Shown piece by piece: positions 32,980 through 43,689 of a stretch of 64,000 nucleotides of DNA. Source of the DNA: Petaurus breviceps papuanus (Eukaryota > Chordata > Mammalia > Diprotodontia > Petauridae); contig JAMXIF010000073.1 in the NCBI GenBank assembly GCA_028583685.1, positions 3,180,285-3,244,284 on the forward strand, in the 5' to 3' direction. Within the stretch, counting starts at the first letter, position 1; each line of letters opens with the position of its first letter. The notes under the pieces were generated by a model. That model saw only the letters and a program-made list of their open reading frames with translations, was not told where the DNA came from and made no database searches. The translations under genes were made by a program, and so were the position numbers.

Positions 32980-33145
32980 GGACTTTGGGCAGACACCTCT
33001 TCTTCTTATGGGAGAATTTTCAGGAGAACCATGTGGACAAGAGTCATACAGGATGAGAAGGAGGGAAGGGGATGCGATCTGCACTGGTGCAGGGCTTACT
33101 CCCATTGTTGAGATCATAGATCTGGTGAAATATTTAAAAATTAAA
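32980..33145 (+). repeat. Interspersed repeat fragment (motif shared with 1 kb)
   Basis: 'cacctcttcttcttatggga', 'caggagaaccatgtggacaa', 'atacaggatgagaaggaggg' and 'gcgatctgcactggtgcagg'. Partner of 1031-1135. The end, 'gagatcatagatct', resembles the family D end. Confidence 0.55.
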
Positions 33146-33419
33146 AAGAAACTCTCAAATAGGTGACAGAATGTCTTCTTAGGTTCAAGTTTCATTTCTA
33201 GGTTTTTAAGAATTACTGTGAACAATTATCCCTGTTGATGTGAATTCCCAGTCTCAGCAGGAAACTTACCAAATACTGATATGATCACTCTAGTCTAGAT
33301 GAATTATTAAGTTATAGGGAATTTTACTAGCAAACTAGGACTATTGGGTCTAAATCATCTATGGATTAGGCATAAACTAGATACATTATGAGGAAGCAAA
33401 TCTGGCTGAATTTTAAGCA

Positions 33420-33510
33420 GGGGTTCTTTCCATCTACATGCCTTTCATAGTCACCTAGTGCCTGGTACACCATAGAGGCTTCATAAGTACTTGTTAATTG
33501 GTCTGACATT
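33420..33510 (+). mobile_element. L2 3'-end fragment
   Basis: 'cacctagtgcctggtacacc' and 'ataagtacttgttaattggt'. Confidence 0.65.
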
Positions 33511-33524
33511 ACCTACTCTTAAAA

Positions 33525-33690
33525 AATACATTTTTATTGATATCTTGTTTTTACATCATCTACTTTTCCCAATGTGTCCCTCCTAGATAGCAATCATAGC
33601 TAAGAATTAAAAAAATAAGAAGAAAAACACTTCAACAAAACTAATATATCAAAATAGTTTGGGGATATATGCAATGTTAAACACCTATGG
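33525..33690. repeat. Repeat-like segment, family not identified
   Basis: 'tttttattgatatcttgttt' and 'cccaatgtgtccctcctaga' recall a dispersed marsupial sequence, but no second copy in this window confirms it. Confidence 0.3.
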
Positions 33691-33693
33691 CCC

Positions 33694-33838
33694 CTTTTTC
33701 TTTTTGAGAGGGGAAGGCAAGGCAATTGGAGTTAAGTGGCTCACCCAAGGTCACACAACTAGCAAGTATGTCAAGTGTCTGAGGCAGAATTTGAACTCAG
33801 GTCCTCCTGACTATTCACTGGGCCACCTAGCTGCTCCT
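33694..33838 (-). mobile_element. tRNA-derived SINE, family C
   Basis: 'gcaattggagttaagtggct', 'cacaactagcaagtatgtca' and 'ttgaactcaggtcctcctga'. Confidence 0.9.
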
Positions 33839-34695
33839 GCCCCCTTTACTTCTATGGGTCTCAGGGCAAAGAAGTTCCTGATACATAATTTTATTAATTT
33901 TTTTTATCACATAATTTTGTTTTTTCAGGTTTTTTAGAATCTGAATCATTTTTCCCCTTTCATCATTTTTGATGTAAAACACCTACAGAGAGTTTTCTAA
34001 AGAATAGCCTAATGACAGATTCATATACAAATGAAGGTAAAGAAAAGCAGAACAAGGATTAGTAATTAGTCAGGAAAAGAGAAAAACCAGAGGTCAGAAG
34101 GAAACTGCACTGAAACAAAGGAAATGAGAGATACATTGAGTAAACTGTCATTAATTTCACGTATATGTTTGAAAAAACACAAAGAATGAGAAATTTATGG
34201 AGGAGCCAATTCATATGCTCAGTCCTATTACTAAAGATTAACTAAATAAGGCAGGTTTACATGTGTGCAAAGATAAAATAATCACTTGTAAAACTAAGAG
34301 GATAGCTCTCATTCTGTTTTTATTAGAGTGCAGATCTTCAGTACATTGGGTGGATCCCTGCCCCACATTCCCCATCTCATCCTACCCCACCCCCCATTTG
34401 GAATATATGGATGCAAAGCATAAAAAGGTGTGATTTACATTAGGGAACATCTCTTGTCATTTTCTCTCATGAGTATGACTCCATTCTGGGGCCAGAATTG
34501 AACAGTGATAGGAGAGTAGTCTAGATTGCTTTGGGGAAATTGCATAGTACTTTCTGTAATCCTAAACTATTCTCTGCCGCAAAAGCCCATTACTTCAATA
34601 CCAATATTCTTACACTAATGTTAGGATATCTGTAGATCCTGGAAGACGTTGATTTCAGAAAGAATTGAAATTAGAAGGAAAGAAAAACAAGGGAT
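33839..34695. other. Unannotated stretch
   Basis: AT-rich, no recognised element or exon. Confidence 0.4.
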
Positions 34696-34699
34696 ATTT

Positions 34700-34800
34700 G
34701 GAAATTAGCAACAAAGCACCTACCTGCAGAGCACTGGGGAAAATACAATGTTTAGATAAAACAAGGTGTCTGTCTTCATGGAATTTATAATCAACTAAGG
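34700..34800 (-). mobile_element. L2 tail fragment
   Basis: 'aaagcacctacctgcagagc', 'gtgtctgtcttcatggaatt' and 'tataatcaactaagggg'. Confidence 0.55.
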
Positions 34801-34949
34801 GGAATAAACAGAGAGAACTTTACCATCGAATTTTGTTCTCCGTATATAAGTTACCAAACAAAATGCTGTGTAAGATCAATAGAAGAGGGTGGTGAAGTTG
34901 TGTAAGCAGCAAAGACAATGGGAGTTTGTGAAGTGTTGTTGACTTTATT

Positions 34950-35030
34950 GAGGATACATACATACACATATGTACATATATACATGCACACAACATATGT
35001 ATGTGCACATATGCTTCTATACATATAACT
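34950..35030. repeat. TA/CA microsatellite
   Basis: 'acatacatacacatatgtac' and similar units, imperfect. Confidence 0.85.
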
Positions 35031-35227
35031 TGAAAAAGAAGTGAGGTGGTCATTAACTGAAAGAGAACAAAGGCACAACCTGAGTTTTCATCGGTACCTT
35101 CAAGATAATAAAAGAACACAAAGATGGATTCCATTGTATTAGGTCAATTCACATCCACTATGGAGAATTTATGGTAAACATAGAAAATAATTGTACAAGA
35201 CAAGAAAGTCTGGAGGGTTTTCAATCT

Positions 35228-35272
35228 GCATAGGTGGAGAAAGCACCCATACCAATGAAATCACATATCTTT
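35228..35272 (+). mobile_element. Family D SINE 3' end
   Basis: 'tctgcataggtggagaaagc' then 'ataccaatgaaatcacat'. Confidence 0.55.
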
Positions 35273-35484
35273 CAAAGTACCAAAATCAAGACTATACTCC
35301 CCATATTCAAAAACACAAGTACTCATTATGAACTGGATGCCGAAATTAAATAGTTCTCATCCAGACACCCTATGATTCTGCTCTTGGGCTTTTTTGTTTT
35401 GTTCCATCTGCCTCTCTCTTCTTCCAAAACAACATTTCCTTCTCCAATCAATAACTTACTTAACTCCTTCTTCAAGGTAAAATT

Positions 35485-35723
35485 GATGTTTGTTGTTTAG
35501 TCATTTCTGACTCTTTGTGACAGCAGGGACCATAGAATCCCAATACTATCCATAGGGTTTTCTTGGCAAAGATACTAGAGTGACTTGCCATTTCCTTCCC
35601 CAGTAGATTAAGGCAAATAAGTGACTTGCTCAGGGTCACACAGCTAGTGTCTCAGGTCAGATTTGAACTTGGTCTTTCTGACTCCAGACCCAGAGCTCTA
35701 TCCAGTGAACCACCTACTTGCCT
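35485..35723 (-). mobile_element. Family A SINE
   Basis: 'ttgttgtttagtcatttctg', 'cttggcaaagatactagagt', 'cagggtcacacagctagtgt' and head remnant 'gaaccacctacttgcc'. Confidence 0.9.
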
Positions 35724-36055
35724 CCAGTTGGTACATAGCATTAAATCATTTCCTTCCCCACTTTGGGAGGGGTGTGTGTGATTTTTTTTAAACCAGCCTA
35801 GCAAATAAATAATGAGCAAAATCACAGAAGTATAACTCAGTCATTTCAGTCTTAACCACCAAATCATGTATGCTATTTGTCCATTTAATTGATTGCTTGA
35901 TAACTGACCAAAAGCAGTTAATTTATTGCTACTTGCAAAGTTTCAAAACTCTTATTTACATTATTATTCTTTGCTTATTTTATCTGAATCTTCCCCTTTT
36001 TTCCTTTTTTTTGGTACTTCTGTTTCCACGCTAAATGTTGAGTATAAAGCCTCCA
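35724..36055. other. Unannotated stretch
   Basis: AT-rich, no recognised element. Confidence 0.4.
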
Positions 36056-36501
36056 CTTACTCCCCTAAATTGTCACTGCCTCCTACCTTCCCTACTACTG
36101 TCTAGGGCAGCACCATGCTCCTACTTCCTGAGCCTTACAACCTAGGTATTATCCTCTTATTTCCATATCTCTTACCCTCCATATCCAATCTGTGGCCAAG
36201 GTCTGTGGATTTCACCTTGAAACTTGTCTCTTTTTGTCCCTTTCTCTCCTCTGATATGTGCTCTAGTGTAAGCTCTCATCACCTCAAGCCTGGATGGATT
36301 GCTCATGGGTCTACCTGCCTCAAGTCTCTCCCTACTCCAATCTACCCTCCATTCAGTCATCAAAGTGATTTTTCTAAAGTTCAGGGTGAACCATGTTACC
36401 CTCTACTCAATAAACTACAACAGCTCCCTGTTATTATACTAATAACCTACTATTGACTTAGGATGAAAGAATTTTCCACTTCCTTATCTAGGAATCAGCC
36501 A

Positions 36502-36888
36502 TGTTAGGAAATCTTGGGAAAAACTTAGACATTTGATGGATTCCTGTTCTTTGTGTTTGCTCAGACATGTCTGAGGTAGACATGGATCCCTTCTTTGAAA
36601 TATATATTGATAGGTCTCTTTGACCAAGACTTGCTTAATCCAAGTCCCATACCTGCTCCCCCCCCCCCTTATTACAATGAGACCACATCTTATTATAATA
36701 TATATTTTCTCATTGTTAACTAGTTAGAATTGATTGCCACTCTCAGGAACACCCGCTCTTCAAGGGCATATAAATTGTGAGCCCACTACCACAGGGGATC
36801 TTTGGTATTTCAGGGTGCTACTGACCTCTTTTATTAATAAAATGATTAATTACCCGGAAACTATGTCTCTCAAATCTTTTAAGTGTCA
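36502..36888 (+). mobile_element. LTR-like segment inserted in L2
   Basis: The segment begins 'tgttaggaaatcttggg' and ends 'agtgtca'. It contains a TATA-like 'atataaatt' at about 36,768 and AATAAA at 36,836-36,841, the order expected of a short solo LTR, and it separates two parts of one L2 copy. No target duplication could be assigned, so the exact ends are uncertain. Family unknown; treat as a fossil. Confidence 0.48.
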
Positions 36889-37089
36889 AAAAATAAAAAA
36901 AAAATTCTTTTTTTTTTTTAGCATTCAGAGCCCTTCATAGCCTCTTCCTATCTTTTCAGTTTTCTCGCATATTATTTTCCATCTTTTATGCTTTGATCTA
37001 GTGACATTGGCCTCCTCGGTATCACATGAACTAGACATTCCATCTCTCAGCTCTGGGAATTTTCTCTGGCTAACCCCTGTGCCTGGAAT

Positions 37090-37135
<46 letters not shown>

Positions 37136-37243
37136 NNNNNNNNNNNNNNNNNNNNNNNNNNNNNNNNNNNNNNNNNNNNNNNNNNNNNNNNNNNNNNNNN
37201 NNNNNNNNNNNNNNNNNNNNNNNNNNNNNNNNNNNTCTCTCTC

Positions 37244-37274
<31 letters not shown>

Positions 37275-37275
37275 G

Positions 37276-37308
<33 letters not shown>

Positions 37309-37400
37309 GTCTCTGTCTCTATCTCTCTGTCTCTCTCCCTCTCCCTCTTTCTCTCTGTGTCTCTCTCTCTGTGTCTCCCTCTCCCTCTCTCTCTCCGTTA
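37090..37400. repeat. (CT)n microsatellite with assembly gap
   Basis: Pure CT on both sides of 100 Ns at 37,136-37,235, then interrupted CT/CTGT units to about 37,400. The gap is an assembly break in the repeat and its true length is unknown. Confidence 0.97.
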
Positions 37401-37829
37401 CTGCCTTCCCTGACTTCCTTTAAGTTCTAACTAAAATCTGGCCTTCTATAGAGAACCTTCAATAACCCCTCTTAATTCCAGTGCCTTCTCTCTGTTGATC
37501 ATTCCCATTTATCCTCTATATAGCTTCGCATATATTTGTATGCATGCTGTCTCCCTCCCCATTAGATTGTGAGTTCCTTAAAGGAACTGTCTTTTGCCTC
37601 TTTTTATATTCCCAGTGCCTAGCACTGTACCTGGAATATGGCAGGCTCTTAATAAATATTTATTGACTGATCAAATTCTCTCCCTTATACTAATAAGATA
37701 ATCAAACAAAAGTAATGAGTCATCATGAGGGAGGGTAAAGTTCCTTGGAAGACTGCTCTGGGGTGAATCAGCCTTAAGTATTGAGTGTACTTTATGATAC
37801 TGCTCCCCCACTTAGAGAGAGGACTGGAG

Positions 37830-38085
37830 GAAATAAACATTTATTAAATACCTATTATGGCACCATGCCAAGCACTTTACAATTGGTTTCTCATATTTGA
37901 TCCTCACAACAATACTAGCATGTGGGTACTATTAAGACCTTCACTTTACAGCTGAGGAGACTGAGGCAGACAGAGATTTAGTCATCTGCCCAGGGTGACA
38001 CAACTAATAAATCTTTGATACTATATTTGAACTCAGATCTTCATGATTCCATGCCCAGTGTGCTATTGTGCCACCGGGCCACTCC
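37830..38085 (-). mobile_element. MIR, near full length
   Basis: 'atttgatcctcacaacaata', 'gtgggtactattaagacctt', 'gctgaggagactgaggcaga' and 'tttgaactcagatcttcatg' are in the MIR minus-strand order. Confidence 0.85.
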
Positions 38086-38185
38086 TTAGCTCAAGATCAA
38101 ATATTAACTCATGCATACTTAGTCAGCCTTTTTCCCCGTAAGGATCCTGACAATATAAAGCATCAACACTAATAATTCAGCTATA

Positions 38186-38443
38186 TGATAGGTGGCATAG
38201 TGAATAGACTACTAGACCTAAAGTCAGGAAGATATGAATTCAAATCCTACCTCAGACATGTACTAGACTGTGTGATCCCATGGTAACTCACTTAAGCACT
38301 CTTGTCTTCATTTTCCCCATCTGTAAACTGAGGATTATTAACAGTACCTACCTCTAGCATGTTTATGGGGCTGAAAGGAGACAGTGTATATTCAAAGTGT
38401 TTTGCAAACCTTAAGTGCTATATAAATGCTAGCTATTATTATG
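38186..38443 (+). mobile_element. tRNA-derived SINE, family B
   Basis: 'gataggtggcatagtgaata', 'gaattcaaatcctacctcag', 'ccccatctgtaaactgagga' and 'ctatataaatgctagctatt'. Confidence 0.9.
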
Positions 38444-39450
38444 ATTCATACAATCCATAAATTTCTGGTCAAGGGATCCTTCTCTTTCCCTTATTTGTAG
38501 GTGGATGAATTGTTAATCATTCCCAGAAGCCTCTAGAGGAGAGAGTAGAGAGAGTATGGGTGGGTATATCTCCTGTGTTATCTCACATTTTAGAAATTGA
38601 GTTTCCCAAATTCAGGGCCCATCTCTTATTTTCACTTAGCACCTCATGTAGTCTTGGGGACTCAAAAGAAATTATTCTGAATTTTGGTGAGCTATTTATT
38701 TACGTTTAAAAAACAGTTAAAAAGACAAACTGTGGCTTCTGCTTTTAATTGTTAGTTTCCAGAAAGACGTCATCTATTTAACTCTTAGTTTGGTTCTGTT
38801 CTCCAAAATCAACCCTCCAAATTCTCTTACTCATGCCGGAAAGATTTCTTGGCATGGGAAACAAGTGGGAAGTGTGTGGTATGCAAGTTTTCTTGTATCT
38901 GCTTGTATTTCTACTATTCTGGGGAACAGAATGGTCCAGACAGGTGGAAAAAAAGCTAAAAGATTAAGGGTGAGATCCCCAAATGCTTAATCCTTTCAGA
39001 TAAGGATTAACAGTGCCTCAAAACAAACCCATAGAAAATGAGGAACAATGGCTTCTAATATTTACATAAGCAAAGGGTTTCAGACATGCCTAGTTATTTT
39101 AGGAAGTCACACAGTACATGTTAAATCAACTTCAGAAGTTGCTGGCATCTCTGCCTGCTGCCAACATTAATGTTCATTTTGGCATGAAGTTGACCTTTCA
39201 AGAAATTTTAAGGCTTCACTATGAAATGCTTGTGTGGGCAAATTGGTAACATGACCTAGTAAGTTCTTTGCCATGTGTCTGGTACACCAAAGACCTTCAC
39301 CTCGAGGTTCTAAAGTCCCCTCACCCCCAATACAACTTGGGTTCACTGTGGATCTAGTTTTCCTTCCTATCTTTACAAACCCGACATCTTCCCATCTTAA
39401 ATGGAATTCTTATGAGATTTAAAGGGAACCCAAGAAACACACAGGAATGC
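38444..39450. other. Repeat-poor stretch
   Basis: About 1 kb with no recognised mobile element. A 'gacgtcat' word near 38,767 fits a CRE core, but it is isolated and not called. No exon supported. Confidence 0.4.
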
Positions 39451-39454
39451 AAGG

Positions 39455-39660
39455 AATATTTGATTTAATTCAAGAAACAGTCATTAAGTACATTCTATGA
39501 ACCATGTACTCTTCTGAAAGCTGGGGATATGAGGAAAAAAGTAAAAAAAATCTTTCCTCAAAGAACCAATGATTGACAAGCAAATATTAAGTACTACTTT
39601 GTAAGGCTCGATGCTAGGCACTCAAGGAGTTTACATTCTACTAGGAGGAAACATTATGCA
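39455..39660 (-). mobile_element. Two L2-like tail fragments
   Basis: 'cattaagtacattctatgaa' with 'gaaagctggggatatgagga', then 'atattaagtactactttgta' with 'actcaaggagtttacattct': the same inverted L2 end seems present twice in a row. Confidence 0.55.
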
Positions 39661-39689
39661 CATTGTAAACAAAAGGGAGGCACTGGGCC

Positions 39690-40490
39690 ATATTTCCAGT
39701 CCAGGTCACCTTAAGAGAGACAGACAAGAGGGTCTTCAGATAGAGTTTAGCCAAGAATAGAGGAGCAGGGCATTCCTGTGTAGGGAGAGGCTGTGCATCA
39801 GGCCAGCATAGAGGGGCCTGTACTTATGTAGGGTGAAGACACAAATGCCATTTGGCAGCTCTGTTGCTCACAGTCCAGTTCTAGGTCATAGATCCAGGGC
39901 AGACTGAGAAGGGAACATTTACATAGAGATGGTATTCAAGGGTGGGAAGCTATTGAGGGCCCTAGGTTGTGGACTGGGCAAGAAGCAAGCTTAGAGTGAA
40001 GTGTAGTTGTGTGTCTACTGCTGTCTCCAGGAGTGGAACGGGTTCTCATTTCCAGATTCCAGCCTAGTCTAAAGTCTATAGAGGAATGACCAAGGAAGGA
40101 ATCCCAGGAATCAAAGTAAAGCCTGAGTTCTGTCAGTTTGAACCAGCAAAGTTATTCCACTTGGCTGACCATGACTAGTCAGTCAGCCCAAAAGCAGTCT
40201 ACTGAAACTCTGAACAGGGCAAGCGCATAGGCCTGTTGCTGAGAAACAAATCCTGATGAGGAACTTGCAGAGTTCAGGCCAGGGGAGCAACCATCAGACT
40301 TTGCCCTGGATCAGACCGCTTTAGGAGCACTGAGAGCCTGCAGGTGCCTAGTCTGAGCTGTCCCAGAGATCCTGGAGTAAAACAACAATCAATACCCCAA
40401 GAAAGCATCAACAGCACCAGTTCAGACATTCTCATCAGAAGTACACAGAGCCTGGCCTTAACAAAAAGTCTGAAGACAGAACAACAAATA
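39690..40490 (+). mobile_element. Possible L1-type 5' untranslated region
   Basis: A GC-richer, purine-rich block ending 'caataccccaagaaagcatc', 'ccagttcagacattctcatc', 'gaagtacacagagcctggcc' and 'ttaacaaaaagtctgaagac'. These phrases recall the 5' leader of marsupial L1 elements in sense. It abuts a minus-strand ORF2 fragment, so the two are in opposite orientation. Assignment from memory only. Confidence 0.4.
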
Positions 40491-40694
40491 GTTTTTTGTT
40501 TTTTTGGTTTGTTTTGTAGTTGGATTCAATATAGATTCCGAGGGCATTTGGTAGGTGGAATCCCAAATATTTTATATATTCTTTATTTTTAATATAATTT
40601 TTTCTTTCCTTGAATAGAATTATCTCTTTTCTGACAATATATCAAAAAGGAGAATATTTATGTGAGTTTATATTATATTCTGTTAGTTTTTTAC

Positions 40695-40928
40695 GTAGCT
40701 AGGTGGCATAGTGGACCTTGATTCAGGGAGACCTGAATTCAAATCCCACTTTAGACACTTACAAGTGGTGTAACCCTAGCAAGTCACTTAATCTGTCTGC
40801 CTCAGTTTCCTCAACTGTAATATGGGGAAAATAATGGCATCTACCTCTCAGGTTTGTTGTGAAGATTAAATGAGACATTAGTAAAGTGCTTTGCAAACCT
40901 AAGAACCCTAAATACTAGCTATTATTAG
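40695..40928 (+). mobile_element. Family B SINE nested in L1
   Basis: 'tagctaggtggcatagtgga', 'gtctgcctcagtttcctcaa' and 'taaatactagctattattag'. Confidence 0.9.
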
Positions 40929-40948
40929 TTGTTTCAATCTTAGTTGAC

Positions 40949-41103
40949 TTTTTTTTTGCCTTTTGGAGGGCAAATAGGGTTAAGTGACTTTGCCCAAGGT
41001 CACAAGGCTAGTTTTTGTGTTAAGTGTCTGAGGTCGGATTTGAACTCAGGTCCTCCTGACTCCAGGGCTGGTGCTCTATTTCACTGCATCACCTAGCTGC
41101 CCC
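40949..41103 (-). mobile_element. Family C SINE nested in L1
   Basis: 'ggcaaatagggttaagtgac', 'gtttttgtgttaagtgtctg' and 'ttgaactcaggtcctcctga'. Flanking copies of 'caatcttagttga' form a 13-bp target duplication of L1 sequence. Confidence 0.93.
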
Positions 41104-41744
41104 AATCTTAGTTGATTTTCTAGGATTCTTTAAGTAGATCATACCCTTTGCCAAAAGGCTATTTATTCCTTCAATTTCTTTTTCTTGTCTTATGTGTATA
41201 TTTAACATCTCTAGAACTATATCAAATAATAGTGGTGATAACAAACACCCTTGCATTACCCTGATGTAATCAAAAAAATCTTTTTGTATTATAGATAATG
41301 TAGGTTTTTAGTTTTAAACAGATTGTATTTTTCATATTAAAAAAAGGCTCAGTCCTGTGTTTTTTGGTGTTTTTGACAGAAATGAGTGTTTTATATTGTC
41401 AAAATCCTTTTCTGTATCTATTGATATATTATGAAATTGGGAGGGGGATTTGTTATTAATATGGCCCATTGTATTTATAGTTTTCCAAAATTTGAACCTC
41501 CTCTGTATGCCTGGTATGCATATAACCTGATCATAGCATATAACATTTTAAATATATTGCTGTACTATCTTTGCTAACACTTTATTCTTAAATTAATATT
41601 CATTGGAGATATTGATCTATATTTTTCTTTCTCTGTTTTTTTTTCTGGTTAGTTATGTTATCAAGACTATACTTGTATTATGAAAGAAATGTGATAGGAT
41701 CCTTTGTTTTTTAAGAGGCATCAAAGAAAAATGGAGAGAGAAAG

Positions 41745-41930
41745 AGAGCTGAATTCAGAAACAAGAAGACCTAGGTTCAGTTCTCAGATCTCATACATAC
41801 TTACTACGTGACCCTAAGGAAATCAGTTACTCTCTCAGCTCTCTAGGAAATTCTAAAATTTTAGGATGCAGAAAAAGTGAATTGGTAGAATGAGTTTGCT
41901 TACTGGGAAGTTCCCTGAATCAATTCACTC
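41745..41930 (+). mobile_element. Family D SINE nested in L1
   Basis: 'cagaaacaagaagacctagg', 'gtgaccctaaggaaatcagt', 'ctctctcagctctctaggaa' and 'ttactgggaagttccctgaa', then 'tcaattcactccc'. Confidence 0.68.
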
Positions 41931-42649
41931 CCTATCCTTTCTTTCCCTAGTTTTGCAAACAGTCCATGTAACGCTGGAGTTAATTTTTAATAGAAAATTT
42001 GATAGAATTCACTTATAAATCTATCTGCTTCTCTATTTTATTTTTTTCCTTTGGGAGTTTGATTTGTGACTTGTTCAAGTTCACTTTCTAAGACTGGGTT
42101 ACTAGACTTTAAAATTTCTTATTCTAATTATAATTGAGGTTATTCTGGGTATTTTTTACTTTTGTAAATATTCATCCAGTTGTAGTCAGTAAAAGATTAA
42201 TATAATATTTCTTCTTTTCCTTATTTGTTTATGAATTTTTTATATACACCAGGAAGTTCTATCATGGTGTCATTCATAGCTGAAAAAAAAAATGTACGCT
42301 TCTTTCTCTAACCCCGTAATGGTCAGAGATCTATCATACTTAACTTTTCTAAAATTCTATTAAAATACTTAATTTTTAAAATTTGTCTAGGTCCAAAAAG
42401 GATACAATGAAATCCTAAACTATTACAATCATATTTTCTACTTTTCTCTGTAATTTGATTAATTTTTCATTTTGGTATTTATAGGCAAAACCATTGGTAA
42501 ATAAATATTATATACTGATATTATTTGTTTATGATATCTTTAACATTATGTAGCTTCCCTTTTTATCTCTTTTAGCTATATAAATTTTTGTCTCTGCCTT
42601 GTCTGAGATCATAATTGCTAACCCCCCCTTAAACAATTTTATTTATTTC

Positions 42650-42920
42650 CCCCCCAATTTTTAGCATTTTTATTTAAAGTTTTGAGTTCCAAATTCTATC
42701 CCTCCCTCTCTCCCTTCTCTCCTTCCTGAGATAGTATGCAATCAGATATAGGTTATACATGTGTAATTACATGTAAAATAATATTAATCATAGTGTATAT
42801 ATTTGAATATTTGATTTTAAAACTTTGAATTCCAGATTCATTCCCTTCCTCCCTTGTCACCCACCCTTACTGGGAAGATAAGCAATTTAGTATAGGTTGT
42901 ACATGTGTGGCTAATGCAAA
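42650..42920 (-). repeat. Duplicated 3' terminal module of HAL1
   Basis: On the minus strand, 'acatgtacaacctatactaa' followed by 'tctggaattcaaagttttaa' is repeated about 125 bp later as 'acatgtataacctatatctg' followed by 'tttggaactcaaaactttaa'. The same module ends the L1-type copies at 48,855-49,070 and 53,775-54,180, each with one module. Confidence 0.8.
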
Positions 42921-43432
42921 AACAATAACATAGTAGATATATTGTAAAAGATTGACTATATTTCCCTCCCTCCTATCCCACCTCCCACTTGTTCTATTCT
43001 CTACTTTGATCCCATCCCTTTTCAAAAGTGGGTGCTTCCAACTTCCCTCCCCCCCAGCCTGCCCTCCCTTCCATTATCCCCCGTCTCATCTCTTTCCCTC
43101 CCTATTCTCCTGTAGGGTGAGATACCCTATTTAGTGTGTATTTCATTCCCTCCTCAAGCCAAATTCAATGGGAATAAGGTTGACCCATTCCCTTTTGCCT
43201 TCCTATTCTTCCCCTCCATTGTAACTATTTCCCCTTGCCTCTTCGATAGATATGAGATAGTTTATCCCATTCTGTCTCTCCCCATCTCCTGTCATTATAT
43301 TCCTCTCTCACCTCTTGATTTCACCTTTTAAGTATCATCCCTTCCTGTTAAATTGGTCGTGTGTCCTCTATCTATGTATATCTGTAAACATATATACACA
43401 CATTCACATATGTATTCATATGCCCATATACC

Positions 43433-43461
43433 CTCATATATATATATATATATATATATAT
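43433..43461. repeat. (TA)n microsatellite
   Basis: About 12 TA units in the HAL1 3' untranslated region. Confidence 0.95.
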
Positions 43462-43689
43462 TCCCTTCAACTACTGAGAAAAATTTCATCAGTTACAATT
43501 ATTGTTTTCCCATGTAGGAATATTAATAGTTCAACTTTGATAAGTTCCTTATGATTTCTTTTCCCTGTTTACCTTCTCATGCTTCTTATATCTGAATGTC
43601 AAATTTTCTATTCAACTCTGTTTTTTTTCATCAAGAATGCTTGAAAGTTCTCTATTCCACTGAATGACCATATTTTCCCCTGAAATACA

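Larger units (their letters stand above)
36060..37670 (+). mobile_element. L2 LINE 3' portion with internal insertions
   Basis: Sense L2. At 36,070-36,465: 'cacctcaagcctggatggat', 'ctctccctactccaatctac' and 'gtgatttttctaaagttcag'. At 36,910-37,090: 'attcagagcccttcatagcc' and 'aacccctgtgcctggaatgc'. At 37,405-37,670: 'gattgtgagttccttaaagg', 'cagtgcctagcactgtacct' and 'aataaatatttattgactga'. The part between 36,466 and 36,900 is foreign, and a CT repeat with an assembly gap lies at 37,090-37,400. The longest open frame, 36,115-36,456, is a decayed part of the ORF after the reverse transcriptase. Confidence 0.87.
40495..42630 (-). mobile_element. LINE-1 ORF2 fragment (RT to endonuclease)
   Basis: Antisense L1 ORF2. 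Near 41,395-41,425 the complement encodes SIDTEKDFDNI, matching the conserved L1 reverse transcriptase motif IDAEKAFDNI. Near 41,130-41,150 is a decayed FADD-type site. 'gatagaattcacttataaat' near 42,000 and 'tattatatactg...cattatgtagcttccctttt' near 42,510-42,560 follow the usual antisense order back into the endonuclease. The 3' part of ORF2 and the tail are missing on the left, and the 5' part is missing on the right where HAL1 begins. Stops are frequent, so it is inactive. Three SINEs sit inside it. Confidence 0.88.

Noticed and set aside
37001-37423. 140-codon frame of Leu/Ser repeats
   Set aside because: CT microsatellite plus an N gap.
38764-38772. CRE-like word 'gacgtcat'
   Set aside because: Isolated short match with no promoter features nearby.
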